Source of the DNA: Candidatus Avelusimicrobium fimicolum | Lineage (GTDB): Bacteria > Elusimicrobiota > Elusimicrobia > Elusimicrobiales > Elusimicrobiaceae | DNA: 9,432 nt | Reading direction: 5' to 3' | Assembly (NCBI GenBank): GCA_900541355.1 | Contig: UQJU01000056.1 | Coordinates: 1 to 9,432, forward strand | Shown: positions 6,405 to 9,432 of the stretch, piece by piece | Layout of the letters: the number at the start of each line of letters is the position of its first letter | Position numbering within the stretch: the stretch's first letter is position 1 | The notes under the pieces: model-generated | The model's database searches: none | What the model was told of the DNA's origin: nothing | The model's input: only the letters and a program-made list of their open reading frames with translations | Program-made: the position numbers and the translations under genes

Positions 6405-6509
6405 CGGTCCTGATATACTACAAAGTATAACGGTTAACCCGCCAGAAATCAAGGACCGGGTGGGAAAATCGGTCAGTTTGGTGTTTCTTGTCGGGCCGGC
6501 TCACGCCGG
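6405..6509 (+). promoter_or_regulatory. Structured leader RNA candidate (possible cis-regulatory RNA) of the symporter
   Basis: The closing stem pairs CGGTCCT (6405-6411) with AGGACCG (6452-6458) and GAT (6412-6414) with ATC (6448-6450), with A6451 bulged. Inside are TATACT/AGTATA (6414-6419 with 6424-6429, loop ACAA) and a short GGTTAACC element (6432-6439). T6414 can join either the closing stem or the inner one. This makes a possible three-way junction starting within a few bases of the predicted transcript start. Further down, CCGGC (6496-6500) and GCCGG (6505-6509) form a 5-bp hairpin with loop TCAC, followed by AACTTTT, about 20 bases before the ribosome binding site. It matches no riboswitch class I can recall. 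The inner dyad also overlaps the -10 of the opposing promoter, so a protein operator is an alternative reading. Confidence 0.4.
6424..6452 (-). promoter_or_regulatory. Promoter of the divergent lemA-like gene
   Basis: On the minus strand TTGATT (6452-6447) and TATACT (6429-6424) are spaced by exactly 17 bases, matching the consensus at 4/6 and 5/6. The start would fall near 6417, leaving a leader of about 65 bases before the ATG at 6352. It faces the plus promoter at 6368-6396: each polymerase would traverse the other promoter. Confidence 0.6.
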
Positions 6510-6538
6510 AACTTTTACGGATTATCTACGGAGGAAAT

Positions 6539-8137
6539 ATGTTGCTTACGCTGTCGTCGTTTGCAGGTTTTACGGCGCTTGTGCTGGGCTTGTCGTATTA
6601 CCTGACGCGCAAGAAAGACGCTTCTTCCTCGGAAGGCTATTTTTTGGCCGGAAGAGGACTTACCGGGTGGGTGATTGCCGCCTCACTCTTGCTTACGAAC
6701 CTATCTACCGAACAAATGGTGGGCTTAAACGGCCAGGGATATATGTTTAATATGTCCGGTATGGGGTACGAAATCGGGGCATCTTTGGCGCTTATTATCG
6801 TGGCGTTTTTCTTTCTGCCGCGTTATTTAAAAAAGGGTTATGCCACTATTCCGGACTTCGTGGGCGACCGCTACGACGGCGCCACCAAGCAGTTTGTAAA
6901 CTTTTTGTTCTTGGCGGGGTATGTGCTTATCCTGTTGCCGACGGTACTGTATTCCGGCGCGATTGGTATGGGCGGTATTTTTGACATTATGGGCACGTTC
7001 CACTTATCGCCAATGATGGCTATCATTGTAGTAGTGGTGGCAATTGGTGTGCTGGGGTGCTTATATACCATTTTCGGCGGACTTCGCATTATGGCGATTG
7101 CCGATACGCTTAACGGTATTGGGCTCATTATCGGCGGGATGATGGTGCCGCTGTTTGCCCTTGCCTATGTGGGCGACGGTAATATTTTGGCGGGCCTTAC
7201 CGAGGTGGTAAAAGCCCACCCGGAAAAATTTAACGCTATTGGCTCCGCCACCGACCCGGTTCCCTTTGCTACAATGTTTACGGGGATGTTTTTGGTAAAC
7301 CTGTTCTATTGGGGTTGCAACCAAACGATTATCCAGCGCGCCTTAGCGGCCAAGAATTTAAAAGAGGGGCAAAAGGGGCTTTTGCTGTGCGCCATTTTTA
7401 AATTGATTGGGCCTATCTACTTGATTATTCCGGGCATTGTGGCGTTCCACATTTTCCAAAGCACTCCTTTGGAAGTGGGGGATATGGCTTACCCGATGCT
7501 GGTAAATAAAGTGCTGCCGTTCTACTTAATCGGCTTTTTTGCGGCGGTGCTGTTCGGGGCGATTTTAAGTTCGTTTAACGCGGCCTTGAACTCTACCTCC
7601 ACTTTGTTTATGCTTAATGTGTATAAGCCGCTTATCAAACCGTCTGCTACGGATGAAGAATTGGTAAACAAGGGCAAATATGTGGGCATTTTGCTGGCTG
7701 TATTTTCTATGGTTGTAGCACCGCTGATTGCCAAGGCTCCTTCGGGCCTGTTTAACTATTTGCAGATGGTGAACGGGTTTTACAATGTGCCGATTTTTAC
7801 GCTGATAATTTTCGGTATGCTTAATAAAACCGCGCCTGCGTGGTCAGCCAAAGTTACCCTTGTATTTTTTATGGTGGGCTACGGTCTTACGCAGTTGGGC
7901 GTGATTAAGACGGACCTGCATTTCCTGCATATTTTGGCTATTTTGTTTGCTGTGTCCATTGCCTTTATGTACCTGACTGGCAAACTGTGGCCGGCTAAAA
8001 ACCGCTATGATGACGGCAAGGACCTGAATATTGTGGATAATACACCGTGGAACTTGGGCGTAACCGTCAGCGTGGCGATTGTGCTGTGCGTGTTTGGTGT
8101 GTATATCTTATTTTCCAAATTGGGTATTGCCGCTTAA
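6539..8137 (+). CDS. yidK: YidK-like sodium:solute symporter (SSS / SLC5 family)
   Basis: This is a 532-residue inner-membrane transporter with about 13-14 hydrophobic segments. It couples sodium entry to uptake of a solute, in the vSGLT-related branch whose members often carry sugars or related compounds. Resemblance to E. coli YidK runs end to end: GYFLAGR (33-39), TNLSTEQMVGL (53-63), LPRYLKKGYATIPDF (about 93-107), the family signature GGLRIMAIADTLNGIGL (180-196), NGFYNVP in a late segment, and a final hydrophobic helix. E. coli YidK is about 570 residues, so the C-terminus is shorter here. I chose the ATG at 6539 because GGAGG lies at 6530-6534 and the protein then starts like YidK; a TTG 17 codons upstream has neither. 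The gene is monocistronic, with its own promoter, long leader and terminator. Neighbours give no hint of the substrate, and YidK itself is not well characterised. Confidence 0.93.
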   Translation: MLLTLSSFAGFTALVLGLSYYLTRKKDASSSEGYFLAGRGLTGWVIAASLLLTNLSTEQMVGLNGQGYMFNMSGMGYEIGASLALIIVAFFFLPRYLKKGYATIPDFVGDRYDGATKQFVNFLFLAGYVLILLPTVLYSGAIGMGGIFDIMGTFHLSPMMAIIVVVVAIGVLGCLYTIFGGLRIMAIADTLNGIGLIIGGMMVPLFALAYVGDGNILAGLTEVVKAHPEKFNAIGSATDPVPFATMFTGMFLVNLFYWGCNQTIIQRALAAKNLKEGQKGLLLCAIFKLIGPIYLIIPGIVAFHIFQSTPLEVGDMAYPMLVNKVLPFYLIGFFAAVLFGAILSSFNAALNSTSTLFMLNVYKPLIKPSATDEELVNKGKYVGILLAVFSMVVAPLIAKAPSGLFNYLQMVNGFYNVPIFTLIIFGMLNKTAPAWSAKVTLVFFMVGYGLTQLGVIKTDLHFLHILAILFAVSIAFMYLTGKLWPAKNRYDDGKDLNIVDNTPWNLGVTVSVAIVLCVFGVYILFSKLGIAA

Positions 8138-8150
8138 ACAAGCGTTTTAT

Positions 8151-8188
8151 AAAAAAAGGGCGGGGCGAAAGTTCCGCTCTCTTTTTTT
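8151..8188 (+). terminator. Intrinsic terminator of the symporter gene
   Basis: AAAAAAAGGGCGGGG (8151-8165) can pair with TTCCGC..TCTTTTTTT (8172-8188), with a two-base bulge and G-U pairs, around the loop CGAAAG. It ends in a run of seven T (8182-8188). It begins 13 bases after the stop codon. The T-run passes directly into the -35 region of the next gene's promoter. Confidence 0.8.
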
Positions 8189-8216
8189 GTTTGGGCGGGG
8201 GAAAACTTGTTATAAT
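8187..8216 (+). promoter_or_regulatory. Extended -10 promoter of the RDD-family gene
   Basis: TGT TATAAT (8208-8216) is a perfect extended -10. A weak -35, TTGTTT (8187-8192), lies 18 bases upstream and overlaps the preceding terminator's T-run. Transcription would begin near 8223, about 17 bases before the ATG, with the ribosome binding site AAGGAG at 8228-8233 inside that short leader. Confidence 0.7.
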
Positions 8217-8239
8217 AAACTAGACGAAAGGAGAATTTT

Positions 8240-9094
8240 ATGACAGAAACCCGCATTAATATTATGGACCCTCAGCCTGTTTCCGTTCAGCCGCAGGCGG
8301 ATGAAACCCCCAAGGTGGTGTATGCCTCGGTAACGGAACGGTTTGTTGCCTTGCTGATTGATTATGGCGTAATTTTTATTCCCGGCCAGTTTGTCGGCCT
8401 TGCCATTTTAAAGATTTTAGGCCCATATGCCGAAATGTGGCAGATTGCGGCGGTTCTTTTGGGAATTAATGCTTTGTTTGTGTTGTATGAAGCCATTTTT
8501 TCGTCCGGAGACCGCGTAACCCTCGGTAAATCTTTGGTGGGTATTGCGGTAGTTAAACAAGATTTAAGCGGCCCCGTATCGTTTCCACGCGCATTTATGC
8601 GTGCGGTTGGCTATTACATTAGCGGTGCGCTTTTGATGTGCGGTTTCCTGTTTGCCTTTTTTGACGACAGACACCGTGCGTTGCACGATTTTTTAGGTGG
8701 AAGTGTGGTCGTGCAAATCCGCCAAAAAGCCTGGTGGGAAAATTTAATGGTACGTTTATTTGGCTCACTTTTGTTGGCGGGGTTTGCGTGGGTAATGTAC
8801 CAACAATGCTTCGGCGGCGGGTCTGTTGTTCAGCAGTATTATGTAAACAGAGCCAAGGCTCAGTTGCAAAATGTGGCGCTGCTGGAAGAAGCCCATTATG
8901 CACGTTACGGCTACTATACCAACGATTTGTTGCGCTTATCCTTGTTGTCCGGCGACCCGGTGCAATTCCAGCGTGATACGCAAAAGGCTCTTTCCCCCAA
9001 AGGGTTTAGAATCGGGGTGCAAAAGGATTCCTATAAAATTATGGCATATGCCAAGGATACCAAGAAAACGCCTGTTTATTTTTCCAGTAAATAG
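8240..9094 (+). CDS. RDD-family membrane protein with a C-terminal type IV pilin-like domain
   Basis: This 284-residue protein has two parts. Residues about 28-160 are an RDD domain: R34 and D41 in RFVALLID, TLGKSLVGI (94-102) and RHRALHDFLGG (144-154), with membrane helices at about 37-58, 66-86 and 120-141. RDD proteins are poorly defined membrane proteins; some have been linked to ion or solute transport. A fourth helix (about 171-189) leads to a soluble region (about 196-284) that reads like a type IV pilin headpiece: AKAQLQNVALLEEAHY then ARYGYYTNDLLRL, the usual pattern of a long helix, a Tyr, G-x-Y-T and a short helix. There is no prepilin peptidase site at the N-terminus, so it cannot be an ordinary pilin. 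The first 27 residues are polar and Gln/Pro-rich. AAGGAG at 8228-8233 supports the start. It is monocistronic. The pilin-like call rests on pattern recognition only. Confidence 0.85.
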   Translation: MTETRINIMDPQPVSVQPQADETPKVVYASVTERFVALLIDYGVIFIPGQFVGLAILKILGPYAEMWQIAAVLLGINALFVLYEAIFSSGDRVTLGKSLVGIAVVKQDLSGPVSFPRAFMRAVGYYISGALLMCGFLFAFFDDRHRALHDFLGGSVVVQIRQKAWWENLMVRLFGSLLLAGFAWVMYQQCFGGGSVVQQYYVNRAKAQLQNVALLEEAHYARYGYYTNDLLRLSLLSGDPVQFQRDTQKALSPKGFRIGVQKDSYKIMAYAKDTKKTPVYFSSK

Positions 9095-9112
9095 CGTGGA
9101 ATTTAGACTAAA

Positions 9113-9140
9113 AAAGGGAGCCTGTTCAAAGGCTCCCTTT
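9113..9140. terminator. Bidirectional intrinsic terminator between the RDD gene and the zinc-finger gene
   Basis: AAAGGGAGCC (9113-9122) and GGCTCCCTTT (9131-9140) form a perfect 10-bp stem around an 8-base loop. On the plus strand it continues as CTTT. On the minus strand the stem is followed by further T (9112-9111), ending the convergent gene whose stop is at 9160-9158. It is built like the terminator at 5788-5812. Confidence 0.9.
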
Positions 9141-9157
9141 CTTTGTGTCAAAAAGCG

Positions 9158-9432
9158 TTATTCGTGGCTTTTTTCCGTGGAGTGTTGGCAGTTTACGCAG
9201 TAGCGTGCAAAAGGCATTGCTTTAATGCGTTTTTTGGGAATCGGTTGGCGGCAATATTCGCAAAAGCCGTAAATTCCTTTGTCAATTTTGCGCAAAGCGG
9301 CTTCAATCTGCCCGATAGTGTTGTGGGCATTGCCGGAGAGTTCAAACAAAATTTCTTTATCCAAACTTTTGGAAGCATCGTCAATCGGGTCGCCCACTTC
9401 GGCTTCGGGCATATCCATATTCTTTTTGTCTT
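9158..9432 (-). CDS. TraR/DksA family C4 zinc-finger protein, 5' end outside the window
   Basis: DksA-type proteins bind RNA polymerase in its secondary channel and adjust transcription, often with ppGpp; many family members are uncharacterised. Counting from the first in-window Met (9418), the zinc finger cysteines are C53, C56, C74 and C77 (CEYC, then YCVNC), within the typical GIYGFCEYCRQPIPKKRI. The acidic stretch GDPIDDASKSLDKE (9-22) and the helix ending EAALRKIDKG (39-48) match the region before the finger. The frame stays open upstream of that Met (residues DKKN) to the window edge, and no ribosome binding site precedes it. Family members usually carry 40 or more further N-terminal residues forming a coiled coil, so I treat the gene as 5' partial. 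It converges on the RDD gene and shares its terminator. Confidence 0.9.
   Translation of the reverse strand, partial: DKKNMDMPEAEVGDPIDDASKSLDKEILFELSGNAHNTIGQIEAALRKIDKGIYGFCEYCRQPIPKKRIKAMPFARYCVNCQHSTEKSHE

Noticed and set aside
6488..6538. A 17-codon N-terminal extension of the symporter from a TTG at 6488
   Set aside because: There is no ribosome binding site before it, the codons overlap a GC-rich hairpin, and the ATG at 6539 has GGAGG upstream and starts the protein where YidK starts.
6403..6538. Assignment of the symporter leader to a known riboswitch class
   Set aside because: I compared it from memory with TPP, purine, preQ1, glycine, fluoride, guanidine, ZTP and c-di-GMP core motifs and found no match. 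Sodium-responsive classes could not be judged from memory, so no class is named.
9158..9418. The ATG at 9418 as true start of the TraR/DksA protein
   Set aside because: The frame continues open to the window edge, no ribosome binding site precedes the ATG, and the family needs a longer N-terminal helical region.
1..9432. Mobile elements, CRISPR arrays, tRNA or phage genes
   Set aside because: No terminal repeats with a transposase, no regularly spaced repeats, no cloverleaf and no phage or recombinase protein were found; the only long repeats are terminator stems.

Overview
This window is ordinary bacterial chromosome of moderate GC. It holds seven complete protein genes and two cut by the window edges. 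I see no tRNA, rRNA, CRISPR array, insertion sequence or phage gene. Genes have strong GGAGG-type ribosome binding sites, tight intergenic gaps and textbook intrinsic terminators, several of them shared by convergent genes. The organism is probably a Gram-negative-type anaerobe. Elusimicrobiota (gut lineage) is my best guess, because a type IV pilin-like domain is reused in an unrelated membrane protein and because one large secreted protein belongs to no family I know. That assignment is low confidence and rests on no database search.

Layout. (1) At 1-468 on the minus strand is the N-terminal third of a thymidine/pyrimidine-nucleoside phosphorylase. (2) At 596-2017 on the minus strand is a 473-residue exported protein of unknown function with its own terminator. 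(3) At 2177-5776 on the plus strand is a tight three-gene operon: an LtaS/MdoB-type membrane sulfatase-fold enzyme, a canonical LemA protein and an HtpX-like M48 membrane metalloprotease. It ends in a strong bidirectional terminator. (4) At 5813-6352 on the minus strand, running head-on into that operon, is a second, divergent LemA paralogue. (5) At 6539-8137 on the plus strand is a YidK-like sodium:solute symporter, preceded by a leader of about 135 bases that can fold into a three-way junction. The intergenic region also holds face-to-face promoters for it and for the second lemA. (6) At 8240-9094 on the plus strand is an RDD-family membrane protein whose C-terminus looks like a type IV pilin headpiece. 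(7) At 9158-9432 on the minus strand is the C-terminal part of a TraR/DksA-type zinc-finger protein.

How the genes may work together. The 2177-6352 block reads as an envelope module: a glycerophosphate- or similar headgroup-transferring enzyme, a LemA membrane scaffold, a membrane protease of the kind that commonly travels with LemA, and a second LemA-like subunit opposite them. The LemA/M48 pairing is a known neighbourhood pattern; joining it to an LtaS-like enzyme and a convergent lemA paralogue is the most system-like arrangement here. The most unusual single gene is the RDD-pilin fusion. The most unusual non-coding segment is the symporter leader.
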